Shown piece by piece: positions 12,629-23,756 of a stretch of DNA of 64,000 nucleotides. Position numbers and translations under genes: made by a program. The stretch covers positions 12,330,812 to 12,394,811 of the forward strand of contig NC_083604.1 of the NCBI RefSeq assembly GCF_029168945.1. The letters run 5' to 3'. How positions within the stretch are numbered: position 1 is the first letter of the stretch; each line of letters starts with the position of its first letter. The notes beneath the pieces were generated by a model. That model had not been told where the DNA came from. It worked only from the letters and a program-made list of their open reading frames with translations, and ran no database searches. This DNA is from Cannabis sativa (taxonomy: Eukaryota; Streptophyta; Magnoliopsida; Rosales; Cannabaceae).

Positions 12629-12947
12629 ATACGTTCCTGGAAGGACATATCCAAGTGGGCTCGGGCCACTCTACCTTTGATGAGGGTCCAAATGATAGGT
12701 CTTGGGTGTTGACTTGGAATCCACGTATCCTATACCAAAAACGTAGATAACACCATGTATATTTGTTCAACAATAGTGAAAACTTGATATATTGGCCAAC
12801 AATGTCACAATAGTACCAACTAGTATTCTAATAGTATGATGGTATAATTTATGGATAGTTTGAATTATGAGACTATGTGTGGTACTTGGATTGTGACCAT
12901 TCTATCCCTAATGCTTTAGTAGAGACGTGTTGTATTAGTAAGGGAAA
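12629..12947. other. Unassigned interspersed sequence
   Basis: No family recognised. A 76-codon minus-strand frame (12543-12773) crosses the LTR end into this stretch and has no motif I can name. I see no gene. Confidence 0.4.
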
Positions 12948-13926
12948 ATTTGTAATGTTCCATGTAGTTATTAGATTCTTGGTTGAATTAGTTATTTTGT
13001 CTATTTAAGGAGTTAATCCTTTTTAGAGGAATTAGAATGCTGTAGAAGGTTTTAGAGTGTTATCCCAATTTTTTCCCACCTGGCGTGGCATTGCTTACAT
13101 GGATAAAATCAGTGCCATGTGGCAATACAACTCACCAACAAGGAGGTCTAGTCAGAACCTTGGCCAACGGGGATCCCGAAACTCAAACGGGACAACAAGT
13201 GACATACCAGGTTCCTCAAAGGTATCTATGGCTGACCACCCCTGGTCGGCCCTATGGCTAGCCAGCCTCTAGACAACACAAGGCTGGTCAGCCTACTTTC
13301 TGCAGGTATCTGATTGGCTAGGAATGCACCTTCCAGGATCCTCTATACAGCTTTACACGTGGACTACAAGTTGGACTGTGAATTGGGCCTTAACAACTCA
13401 AAAAAGTAGCTAGAAAATATCTATCTTTAAAGGCATTTTAGTCTTTTGTATTTAATTAATTTAATATACAAATAACTAAGTATTTCAGTTGTAAATTAGA
13501 GTTAAGCTCTCCTATATAAAGAGCCTTAACTCTAACCTAAAAAACCCTAAGTCTAATTCTAGCCTCCAAGTCATTAATGCTAGAACCTCATTCTAAGCCT
13601 AAATCTCTAAGTCTGATATCCCTCTCTTTCTCTCTTTCATCTACACACCCATACAAGCAGTCTCAACACTGGAGATTTGCCATCTTTGATTCCTACTTTG
13701 TATCCTTAAGGGAGCTATATTAGATCCCACCTATAGTGATCTGAATAGTATTATCCCTCAGTATCAATACAACTAAAAGGGGAGTAGGTCGTTACCTGCC
13801 AACTAAGGGGCTGAACCTCTATAAAAGTATTTGTGTTGTTTTCTTCTAAGTTTTAATTGTGTAATACGTGGCAAACATCAGATTCATACGACTCCAGTGT
13901 TTGTTGGCCACTATTCGAGGTTAACA
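12948..13926 (+). repeat. Probable LTR of a second gypsy-type element
   Basis: The right edge is well marked: GGTTAACA at 13926 is followed by GTTTGGTGCTTTCATTGAGAG, the kind of primer-binding site seen in several plant gypsy elements, and then by a gag start. CCTATATAAAGAG near 13513 is a good LTR promoter. The left edge (TGTAATGTTCC at about 12948) is a guess; the LTR may start elsewhere between 12830 and 13040. Confidence 0.6.
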
Positions 13927-13976
13927 GTTTGGTGCTTTCATTGAGAGCGAGTCGATATCATATCTGATCAAATACC

Positions 13977-14152
13977 ATGGTTAACACGAGAAGAAATTTG
14001 ATTGCACCATCTGCATCTATAGGTCTTCCTTAAGACCCACAGCTTGCCGATCCTGATGTCCATGTTCCAACCACAATTGGAATTCCCATGAACACGACAG
14101 ATGTGATCAATCTTGCTACCACGGAAGGTACTTTGAATTCGGCCACTACATT
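13977..14152 (+). pseudogene. Start of a gypsy gag gene, cut by an LTR insertion
   Basis: The ATG at 13977 opens a frame reading MVNTRRNLIAPSAS, a common opening for plant gypsy gag proteins (MVNTRR). A stop at 14031-14033 interrupts it. The frame then continues with plausible coding sequence (PQLADPDVHVPTT) to 14152, where a family C-like LTR begins. Gag would form the virus-like particle. The promoter LTR and primer site directly upstream support the call. Confidence 0.65.
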
Positions 14153-15240
14153 TGTAATGCTCGCTTTGTTTTATTTAGAATTAGTAGATAATTAGTATTT
14201 AATTATAAATTAGAATATTAATTATGATTTAACATTTTATGGAGATTTATTTGAATTCAGGACTTATTATTTATGCCATACATGACATTTTATGTTTTTG
14301 TACGTTTGTGCCCTGCAACATTGGAGCGCGGCATTTGGCCATTAGAATCACATTTTAGTATTTTAGTAGTAGCGGGGCAATATAGTTAGAAATTGGGAAT
14401 GTTGGGATTATTAGAGATGTTAGAATTGACCAAATTACCCCTAAGTGACTATTGTAGTTTTTAGTATATAGGAGGGCGAAATGGTCTTTTTGCCAAGGGA
14501 TTTCTTTGTCTTTTAGTGAGCTTTAGTTAAGCTTTATTGATCTGAATATAATTTTAATAAAATCAGAAAAACGATTAGACTTATTCATTTATCCCAAAGT
14601 AAGAAAAATCAAGAAGAAAATTAATTTTTCTCTCTAGTCTCTCTCGAGCTCCATAGAAGCCAGTTAGGGCTTGTGGTTCTTCAGCTTAATTCTGGAAGTT
14701 TAGCAAGTTTTCTAGTGAATCAACCCAAGGTAAACATCTTAACACCTTTTCTTTGTAGTTCCTTAAGTTTCAAGCAAGGTTTATGCTTGATTTTGGACTT
14801 AGGGTTGTTGTGGTTGTGTTTTGCTTTTATTGGTGTGTTATGTAGTTATTTTGATGTTAGTTGAGTTGCTTCGAAGTTAGTTTAGGGCTTGTGGTGGTTG
14901 TTAGACAAAGTTTGAGTTTTAGAATTCAAACTTTAGTCTTTAATGGTAATTTTTGATTTTGAGTATGTTGTGATGTTTTGTTGCATGAAATATGTCTATT
15001 GCGGTATATTTAGCAGGTTTAGAAGGTTTGGAAAAGTTTGGGGTCGATTTGAGGGTGTAGTGAGGTTTTGAGTGTTTCTTGCACTGAACCATTCGACTAA
15101 TTTAGGGGGACCTGTAGGAACCGGTTTACCGTTTGGTCCCTAGGAAACCCCATAAAACTAGAATTTCGGTTGGGGAACCGATCTTTCGGTTGGGGCATTT
15201 TTTTAGGAATCCTAGTTTTTCTCGTTTTTGCAATATTTAT
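14153..15240 (+). repeat. Truncated family C-like gypsy LTR
   Basis: Starts TGTAATGCTCGC and follows the family C LTR layout: ATTTGAATTCAGG, then TTTTGTACGTTTGTGCCC, then GGGCGAAATGGTC, then the block with GGTTGGGGAACCG repeats. It loses similarity near 15240, so the last ~900 bp are missing. It is more diverged than the other C copies. Confidence 0.75.
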
Positions 15241-15548
15241 ATTATTATTGATAATGTTTATTAATTATTAATCTAATATATTTGTTATGATAATATTTAT
15301 AATGATATATTTTTTTTACCAAGTATGTAATGATATGTTATTATAATGTGTTTATTAAAATTTAAATACAAATTTTTAAATAAAACATGTATGTTTATTA
15401 TTTATTTTTACCATATATAGTTTGTACATAATAATTAAGAATATGTTTCTCATAGTTAATAAAATGTATAATAAATTGTAAATGATTTTTTTGCCCATAT
15501 AATGTAATTAAGTACTATAATGTACATAAAATTGGAAATTCTCCAAAA
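15241..15548. other. AT-rich spacer without a gene
   Basis: Low-complexity A/T sequence. I see no ORF or motif. Confidence 0.5.
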
Positions 15549-16135
15549 AACAATCATGCTTATGTTGATCACTATGGGATGAAGAAACCACTTTTTTGCT
15601 GATTTTTTCGGCAACAATACCAATTCCGACGACTTTTCTGACACCGACAGCTACTCTGACGACTTTTTTGACACCGACAGCAAACTTCGAAAAAGTCGTC
15701 GGAATTGGCATAGTCGCCAGGAAAATTACCAAGAAACTAGTTTTTGGACTTTCTCTGCAACAATGCCAATTCCGACGACTTTAATTTCTAGAGTTTGCTG
15801 TCGGTACCGGAAAAGTCCAAGAAGTAGCTGCCGGTGTCAAAAAAATCGTCGGAGTTGCTTCTGGCACTGAAAAAGTCATCGAAATTGGCATTGTAGTCGG
15901 AAAAATCACTGGAAAAATTACCAAGAAACTGATTTTTTCATCAACAAACTGGTTTATTGGTGATTTTTTCGTCAACTATACCAATTTTGACGACTTTTTC
16001 GAAATTTGTCGAAAAAATCACTAGAATAGCTGTCAGTATCGGAAAAGTCGTCGGGATTGGTATTGTCACCAGAAAAATCAGTAATAAAGTGGTTTCTTCA
16101 TCTCATAGTGATCAACATGATTATTTTTTTTTTAA
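15549..16135. mobile_element. Fold-back MITE with GACGACTTTT-rich interior
   Basis: The ends are long imperfect inverted repeats. GTTGATCACTATGGGATGAA near 15564 is mirrored by the complement of TTCATCTCATAGTGATCAAC near 16095. The interior repeats short words such as CCAATTCCGACGACTTT and its complement AAAGTCGTCGGAATTGG many times in both orientations, plus GACACCGACAGC. There is no coding capacity. The exact ends and a TSD could not be fixed, so the superfamily (Mutator, CACTA or other) is open. Confidence 0.7.
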
Positions 16136-16139
16136 CAAA

Positions 16140-17040
16140 AAAAAAAAATTTAAAATCCCATAGTGTAATTTTGTTTTTTTTTTTTTCAATGAGAAGTAGG
16201 GCCAACTAGACAAGGTGACTTCCATCCTTAACGAGGAAATTCCCAAAATGGAAGTTGGACCCACTCAAGGATGCCACTGTTCTTCCAAAAATAGAGTCCA
16301 AATTGACGTAGTAAGTATCTGTGGGTCCCACTTAATTCACCAGTAGCCATTGGATCTCCACCAAAAGCTTCCTGGTCCCCTCTCTCCCTCTTTATTATTC
16401 TCCTTTCCTCTCTTTCTCTTTTACGTCTCAACTTAAACCACTATACTACAGTACTATACTACTTAGCTATCGTACCATAAACATATATATAAAAATGTAT
16501 TATTATATATGAGACTGTGACTTCATTTCCTCTGTTCATACCAGTTCTGGACTATGTTGGGTTTTCTTATTTAGGTAACGATGAAATACGGCTGGAACAC
16601 ATTAATATTGAGACAAGGCTTATAAAACAATATGTTATATAAAAATAAATGTACTATATGGTAAGAATATATATATATATATCCAAAAGTCTTTAGTGTT
16701 TGACTAGTGGAATTATTTTGATAATAATTTACACCTAAAATATAATAACTAATTATAAGCATAAAGCATCTTAATTTTCCACGTGAAAATCACTTTCTTG
16801 CATTGCATGCTAAAATCGCATGTGAAAATGAAGACCATATATCATGTTAATGTTATATTATATTATAGCTACAAATAATTAACGATTAATGCATGTACAA
16901 ATTATATTATATTACGATCCTCTTCATTTAGGGTAGTAACTTGTATTTCGGTAGTATATATCTCAACAGGATATAATTAGGTAGATTTTGAAAAGGCCAC
17001 TTAACCTGTCTGAAGTGAAATTTTTATTTATATGCTGTCT
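16140..17040. other. Intergenic sequence, no gene seen
   Basis: Holds a pyrimidine-rich stretch (about 16375-16430) and short AT repeats (16668-16682). The one frame here (minus, 16228-16431) resembles no known protein. Confidence 0.45.
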
Positions 17041-17044
17041 TATT

Positions 17045-17222
17045 TTTTGGAAAATTACTATATACACTGTTTTTTTAATTTTTCATTTAAATTTACGGTT
17101 TGTATTTCTAAAGTGGTTACAACGCTAGTAATTATAATATGAGTTTCTATACGCTTTTTTGTTACAAGTTAGATTGCAGCGCTAGTTGCAATAAGAGTTT
17201 CTGTGTAGAATTTTATAAAAAT

Positions 17223-17259
<37 letters not shown>

Positions 17260-17280
17260 ACTTTAAAGTTTAAAAATGAA
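17045..17280. repeat. Short interspersed repeat, copy 1, with 35-nt poly(A)
   Basis: Shares most of its sequence with 18028-18262: AATTTACGGTTT, then TCTAAAGTGGTT, CAGCGCTAGTTGCAAT, GAGTTTCT, then TGTAGAATT and an A-rich end. Copy 1 carries an A run of about 35 nt at 17223-17257. Inside each copy the phrase GAGTTTCTATACG...GCAGCGCTAGTT is itself duplicated. It could be a SINE-like or MITE-like unit; termini are not clear. Confidence 0.6.
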
Positions 17281-18027
17281 AAAATCCTTATTTTTTTATC
17301 AATAACTATGATTAATTAGTTAGGTACTTTAATTAGTGGCAGTGGCAGCCGATCGAACTACTGTTTATAATATAAATATAAATATAGTAAAATAATCAAT
17401 TTATTATTGACACGTCAGTCCAAAAGGTTATCCAAGACGTACATTAGAAGGGGGAAATGAATAAGATTTTTTTTTGAACATTAAAATATGTTTTTGGATC
17501 TTAACAAAAAAAAAAAATATGTTTTTGGATAATACATGAGTAGTTGTATTAAAAACGAATTTATGTAAAGTTATTTTTTTTAATATGTATTATTATTTTA
17601 TTTTATGTTTATTAAATGTTATTTTTTTAATTATTTTTTTCCATATATAATTAATTATTAAAAACACTATCATTCTCTTAAAATAAAAATGATCATTTAC
17701 TTCTTTTTTCTTCTTTTTCCTTTTGTTAAAAAAAAAAATTCTTAAAAATTGCTTATCAAATAACCTAAAATATAACTAAAACTAAGATCATTGATATTTT
17801 TTTTTAAAGAAAAATAAAAGTTGAGACTCAGAAAGTTTTTAATGGCAAATTAAGTCAAAGAACAATGAAAAAAAAATTATACATATATCTCTTCTCTTAG
17901 ATCATATCCACCAAAAAAATAATTTTTTTTTGTGGATATAGTATTTTTGACAAATAATTATAAAAAAAAAAACAAAAAAAAGAAATACTATTAAATATGG
18001 ACATAAAATGAAACAATAACACTTAAA
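17281..18027. other. AT-rich spacer without a gene
   Basis: Many homopolymer runs. Around 17470-17530 the phrase AAAATATGTTTTTGGAT appears twice in tandem. I recognise no gene. Confidence 0.45.
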
Positions 18028-18262
18028 AAAAATAAGGAGAATTACTCCATATAATATTTTTTTAACTTTTTTTTTTCTTTCAAATTTACGGTTTTTGGTT
18101 TCTAAAGTGGTTGCAGCGCTAATTGAAATAGGAGTTTCTATACGATTTTTTGTTGCAATTTAAATTGCAGTGCTAGTTACAGTAAAAATTTCTATGTAGA
18201 ATTCCGTAAAAATACAAAAATAAAATTATTTTAAAATATAAAAATGAAAAAGCCCAAAAAAA
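18028..18262. repeat. Short interspersed repeat, copy 2
   Basis: Second, diverged copy of the unit at 17045-17280 in the same orientation. It has the same GGTTGCAGCGCTAATTG and TGTAGAATTCCGTAAAAAT landmarks. Confidence 0.6.
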
Positions 18263-18609
18263 AATAATCCTACATAAAATATTTTTTAATACCTCAAAGC
18301 ATTATCTTATGTTTTTATATATAAGTTGGTATATATATATATATATATGTAGATCCTTGGAAGGATATATATAATATGTATATCAAAATATATTTGACCA
18401 ATTAAGTTGACAGAGATATGAATCGATCGATCATGAATGGTCCACAGCATTGCCAGTAGTTTCTAATTAATAAAAGATGGACCACACATATTAATCAAAG
18501 TGTTATTATAGGAGACTTAGCTTTCAGAGGGTGAAGCCAGCCATGTGCTCTTGATTTTTGTCATAACGTAATAATAATAATAATAATAAGTGTTGTAACC
18601 CAATAACCC

Positions 18610-19215
18610 ATTTAAGAGCACTCATATCAATTTTTTAATTTTATTTTTTAAAATAGATCACTCAAATTTTATTTTTTTATTTCATGTCATACTTTTATAT
18701 TATACCATACATCAACCACTACAAATAATTATTTTTTATGATAACTTTTTAGTAGAAACATAATTTTTTGTGATTAAATATAACTTTTAATCACAACAAA
18801 AAATTATTTTACATTTATTAATAACAAAAAATTATTTTCACATTTAATCACAACAATAAATTATTTGTCACTAAAGCATAATATTAAAATACAAGTTGTC
18901 ACTAATGTAGTTTTAGTCACAACAAATAGTGTGACTAAAAACACATTTAATTATAACAAATTGTAATTTTTGTAACTAATATTTTTAGCCACAGACTTTT
19001 TAATCATAATCTAAAAAATAATACTTTATAATTAGTTATTATTTTTTTATTTTTAGTCACAAATCTTATTGTGACTAAAAAGTAAGATTTTTTATAATTA
19101 ACTTTTCTATATTTTTATTTACAATATTAGAATAATATAACTAATAAAAAAATATTATATTATACATTATATATAATCATAAAAAGTTATTAAGTTCAAA
19201 TAAAGTAGTAATAAA
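18610..19215. repeat. Palindrome-rich non-coding element (MITE-like)
   Basis: The words TTTTAGTCACAA and TTGTGACTAAAA, reverse complements of each other, recur across about 500 bp. CACTACAAATAATTA near 18717 resembles a CACTA-type terminus, but I could not find a matching right end, so the class is uncertain. Confidence 0.45.
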
Positions 19216-19221
19216 ACTAAT

Positions 19222-19345
19222 AATATTGGCGGCTAAACCACCTGAACTTTACGGTTTGTAACACTTAACCACAAAAACTGAAATTTTGGCGGCAAAACTA
19301 CCTAAACTCCCATTTCGTTTTGCTCTGTACACCTCCGTCCAAAAA
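19222..19345. repeat. Fragment of a GGCGGC-A/T-AAAC repeat family
   Basis: The phrase GGCGGC(T/A)AAAC(C/T)ACCT(G/A)AACT occurs twice about 60 bp apart. The layout resembles the end of the MITE at 54462-55240, with its alternating phrases. It is a fragment only. Confidence 0.4.
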
Positions 19346-19550
19346 TCACAGTAAAATGTCACAAGGACTCAGCAAGAAAAGTAATAATAATCATATAGTT
19401 TATTATTGGAATTTTATTATTTATACACAATCAGAATCAAACTGTTACGCATTGTTCATAAGATGAAGTCCAAATCACTATTGGCATCTGCCATGAATAA
19501 GCATTAGTATACAGATATCTGGTAATGCAAGACCATATAATTCAACAGTA

Positions 19551-19645
19551 GGTAATATAACCAGCCATTTGCATAGAAATAGGTCTGCTCATATATTTGC
19601 ATTGCCTAATCAGGCAAGCCCGTGTCATAATGCAATATCATATAT
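19551..19645 (+). repeat. Direct repeat, left copy, flanking the LINE fragment
   Basis: GTAATATAACCAGCCAT, GCATAGAAATAG, CTCATATATTTG and AATCAGGCAAGCC are shared in order with the copy at 20157-20255. The similarity also extends to the left of both copies (ATAATTC/ACATTCGACAG). Confidence 0.8.
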
Positions 19646-19660
19646 AATATCATCGCACCA

Positions 19661-20128
19661 TCTATTTTTTGAATGTTTGGTCCCTGGTTTATGCCTTACT
19701 CGGCTAAAACAATGGCTGCATTGGCATGCAAAGCCTAGCAGTTTACATGGGCTGTTAAGGTGGATAGGAAGAAGCAAATTGAGCAAGCTTAAGAAGCATG
19801 ATTATGCTTATACACTTGCTACCCTGGTCTACCAAATTTGGTTAGCCAGAAATGGAAAATTGTGGAACCAGCGGGAAGCATCAGTGCAACAGATACGCCA
19901 GCAAGTAATTTGGCAAGTAAAAACCAAAATTTCATGTGTTAGGCCAAAGAGAATGAAGCAAAGTGATGAGGAATTGTTTGAGAATTTAGTATAAATATAC
20001 TGAGATACTTTTTATAGATAATACATGTATTATGGCCTTCCCATTTGAAGGTGCATTTAGGTTGTAAAGTTTTAAAAAGTTTAGTGGCAATGAAATTCAC
20101 AGCTGATTCATCAAAAATATATATATAT
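19661..20128 (+). pseudogene. 3' end fragment of a LINE-1 ORF2 (zinc-binding end)
   Basis: From about 19661 the open frame reads HLFFECLVPG, QWLHWHAK, LVYQIWLARNGKLWNQ and CVRPKR before a stop at 19994. This is the cysteine/histidine-containing C-terminal region of plant LINE-1 ORF2 (zf-RVT), comparable to [10 protein letters not shown]...[17 protein letters not shown] in the LINE at 46028-48758. The rest of ORF2 is absent, so this is a severely 5'-truncated copy. The left joint (ATCATCGCACCA) and the sequence after the A/T-rich tail (ATCATTGCACCA near 20131) suggest a 12-13 bp TSD with one mismatch. Longer direct repeats also flank it. Confidence 0.75.
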
Positions 20129-20156
20129 ATATCATTGCACCATAACATTCGACAGT

Positions 20157-20255
20157 TAATAATATAACTAGCCATATGCATAGAAATAGATGTACTCATA
20201 TATTTGTATTGTCTAATCAGGCAAGCCTTTGTCATAATGCAATATCATATAGAAG
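20157..20255 (+). repeat. Direct repeat, right copy, flanking the LINE fragment
   Basis: Same ordered words as the left copy, with about ten differences. Together the copies look like a tandem duplication of about 130 bp whose joint received the LINE fragment. Confidence 0.8.
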
Positions 20256-20339
20256 CAAAGGAATGTTCTTAATTTATTCTCATTCCAGATCATTTTTCAG
20301 ATGCTGGTTTGAGTTGAATTTATCACACTTAAAGATAAA

Positions 20340-21726
20340 AGTAACATTAGATGAATAATACATAATTTTATTTAATCAAAGATGTTGTGGCTACTCTCTA
20401 ATTAATTAAAATCATATATGTTATTTATATTCTTTATCTCAAAATAATAATTTGAGATACGAATTATTTCACCTTATATAGAAAATTTTTATCATCATTT
20501 GCAAGTAACATATTGTCTATATGTAAAACAAATATTACTCTCACTGACCTTCTGGTATATAATTAATTCCATATGCTCTTTTCAAACTTAAAGAAAAGAT
20601 AGCATAATGAAATACCAATTGTAAAAAATTTATTTTAATCTATAGGTAGACTTTTAAACCTTGCATATGTTCACCATTATCAGAGGAAAATTTTTATGGT
20701 TATCTGTATACTTTCTCCTCTAGTTCACTATTTTGAATTGATTAATGAATTGAAACGAGCAACAAATGCCAAGGTTACTATAATAGAATCTTTGATAAAG
20801 ACAAGTGAGAATGTAAATCTCCTTTGTTATTAATTCTTAGTTTAAAATGAACTTCTTAGCAATGATTTTGATTTTATATCTTTATGTTTCTCCATGTTGC
20901 CTAATGAGTGTTTATTGGTGAAAAATATATGCTTAATGAATGTTCTCCACTCCAATAAGCAACTTTGCTAAAAATAGATTTCATTGCTTCTTTATGATAT
21001 TCATTTATTCATTCATGGCATACTGTACTACCATTTAAATTATGTGCATTCCATAGTTTAATTTATGTCTAAAATTAATATTGTAGCTGAACTCTTATTG
21101 TACATAATGTAATCGCTAGAAATATTGATTTTATTATTCTAATAAAACATCTTAAGGATCAACTAAAATACTCTTTAAAGAGCAATTTGTTCAACATGTA
21201 TATGTTGTTTAGAAATTGTAAGTAATTAATAAATAACATGACTTTATTATAACTTTATCGATGACTTGTGAATTATTAATGATTAATTATGAATTCTCAA
21301 TAATCATTAAAATTAAAGGTTGTTGTGAATAAAAATTAATCAAATACTTGAGGTGTAAGTTTGAGAAAATAAATAATCTTTTTTAGAAACTAGGTTCGTA
21401 GATCGATCGCTTCCACTGATCAAGTCAATTCTTAATTCCACAGTTCTAATATTGTGAGATAGATAATAAAATATGTAACTCTTAAACCTTATAGCTTTTC
21501 TGATGAAATGGTCTTTATGGTATTTAGGCTTAGATCTTTTCTTTGATAATTGTACTCTAACTATATACGAGTATTTATAAAATGTGTACATGTCATCAAG
21601 TCAGTTTTCAACCTTATCACAACTCAAAATATATTTGAGAAATAACTTTGGTTAAAACACGATCTTATATGTACACTCCCATGGAACAGTATCAACCGAA
21701 AAAGATTAGAAAAGTTTGAAGTTTGT
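20340..21726 (-). mobile_element. Copia D, right-hand (3') part, minus strand, decayed
   Basis: Read on the minus strand, 21726-21340 gives the end of a Copia integrase, including DLISGSDRSTNLVSKKDY, the usual stretch between integrase and reverse transcriptase. At 20540-20465 it reads VLHIDNMLLANDDKNFLYKVK, the reverse transcriptase active-site block (normally YVDDILL). Here the second aspartate reads N. Many stops and shifts lie between. The element continues beyond the gypsy insertion at 43408, so these two parts were once adjacent. Near 20385 GTGGCTACTCTCTAATTA matches sequence near 44905, possibly LTR remains. Confidence 0.75.
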
Positions 21727-23713
21727 TGTAAAGACCGCTGAGCTTTAATTTAGAAATTAGCAGATAATTATAACTTAATTATGAAAATTATTTATTAATA
21801 TTGAATTATTAATTTATGATGATTTATTTGAATTCAGAATGTATTTTATATATCATATATAGAATTATATAATTTTGCATGTTTTGTGCTCGGCAACATT
21901 GAAATGCGGTGTTTGGCTATTAGAATCACATTTTAGTATTTTAGTATAGCGGGGCAATTTAATTAGAAATTGGGAATGTCAGGAATAGTTGAGATTTTAG
22001 AGTTGACCAAATTTCCCTTAGGTGGTTTAGTGAATTTTTGGCTTAAGTGGGGGCAAAATGGTCTTTTGTCTTCTAGTGACTTATATATGTGCTAAATAAT
22101 CAGATTTTTATTAAGTTTAATATTAGATAAAATTTTGAGTCTATCTTTTATTTAAAAAATTAGAAATTAAGACAAAAAGAAGCATTTGCTCTCTCCAAGC
22201 TCTCTCTCTTTCCCTCGATCTCCTTAGAACCATTTAGGGTTGGGGGTTTTTCTGCTGAATTCAAGGATTTCTAACTCAAGGTAAGGTTCTAGCTCATCCT
22301 TTGTTGTTCTTCTTAAGTTTCAAGTTATATGCTTTATGATTTTGCTAAGGGTTAGGTTCTGTGGTAATTCTTGTTGTTGGGATTTTATTCTGACGTTGAG
22401 ATTAGATTATTTGAGCTGTTTGGAAGCTAGTTGGTGGCTTGATTTGGTTGTTAGACAAATTTTGAGTTTTAGAACTCAAACTTTGGTCTTTAATGGTGTT
22501 TTTAGTTTCAGAGGTTATTTCTAGTTTTTATTGCTTGAATTCTCTTTATTATGATATTATTAGGTGTTTTGGAAGTTTTTGTGGAGTTTGGAGTTGAATT
22601 GAGGTTGTAGTGGAATTTTGGTGATTCTTGCACTAAACCGAAATTCCGGTTCAGTGGGACATGTAGGAACCAAAATTTCGGTTGGTCCCCAGGAAAGCAC
22701 TCAGAACCGGAATTCTGGTTGGGGAACCGGTCTACCAGTTGGGGCAGTTTTGGGAACCCTAGTTCTTCCCATTTTTGTGATATTTAGGTTATTTCCATGT
22801 TATTTATCGATAGGGAAACTTTTAGTTTCAAGTTTAAGTCCTCGAAAAGTGATTTAGCATGTCACTTACCTTTGTTGTAATCGATGTGATTTAGGAGCCT
22901 ATAATTCGCTGAGCAGTTGTTCCACTCAGGTTGGCTGGCACACCTGAATTAAAAAACAAGGTAAGATTAGTATAACGGTATGCATATGTATATACATGTT
23001 TAGTGTGCATGTTAGTTAGGGCTGCTAGATTACATTAGATATGTATGTTGGCTTTTGTACTATCCGACAGTATCACATCGGTACGTCTAGAGTATGACTA
23101 GCGTACCGAGTATAGGCTGATATTATGGTCGATAGTACCGTACTACTTGTAAGTATGACATCGGTAAGGCTAGAGTATGACTAGCGTACCAAGTATAGGC
23201 TGATATTATGGTCAATAATACTATCGTAAGAACGTTCTAGACTCAGTACCGTGCGTGTCACAGGGATAGGGTTATGATTGGGGGTATGGGCGTCCGATCA
23301 TAATTCGGGTTATTGCTATATTATTGTTTATGCTTTTCTTACTGAGTCTGTCGACTTACAGTGCTATTTCCATGTGTAGGCAAGGGCAAGTCTAAAGCTG
23401 AGGAGTCGTGAGAGCGAGCAGGTGAAGATTGTACATGTTGGGGCGGTTAGGCCTGGAGCGTACGATCTTTGGGACATCAGGGCTTTTGCTGTATAGTTGT
23501 TTGGCGACAAAACTTTTGTATATGAATAGCAAACCTTTATAAATGTATTTTCTAAACGGGATCCCGAGATTTTATAAATGTATTACTTTATATTTTTAAT
23601 TAAATAAGAAAATTTTAATTATTCACGATTTTCAATAACCTCGTTGATTAGTAACGAGCTGAACAGTCCGTTAAAAATTACGCTAACACGCCTATATTAG
23701 TTAGGGTGTTATA
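21727..23713 (+). repeat. 5' LTR of gypsy C
   Basis: Starts TGTAAAGACCGC and ends GGGTGTTATA. It contains a tandem pair of about 85-bp units at 23065-23225 (CATCGGTA, AGAGTATGACTAGCGTACC, GTATAGGCTGATATTATGG). By eye it differs from the 3' LTR at several sites per 100 bases, so the insertion is older than that of Copia A. Confidence 0.93.
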
Positions 23714-23716
23714 ATT

Positions 23717-23728
23717 TGGTATCAGAGC
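23717..23728 (+). other. Primer-binding site of gypsy C
   Basis: TGGTATCAGAGC exactly matches the complement of the plant initiator-Met tRNA 3' end, three bases after the LTR. Confidence 0.92.
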
Positions 23729-23756
23729 CGCCAGGTTGTCTTTCGAAGATCGTCAC

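Noticed and set aside
23060..23225. CRISPR-like direct repeats
   Set aside because: These are two ~85-bp tandem units inside a gypsy LTR, present in its other copies. No spacers, and a eukaryotic setting.
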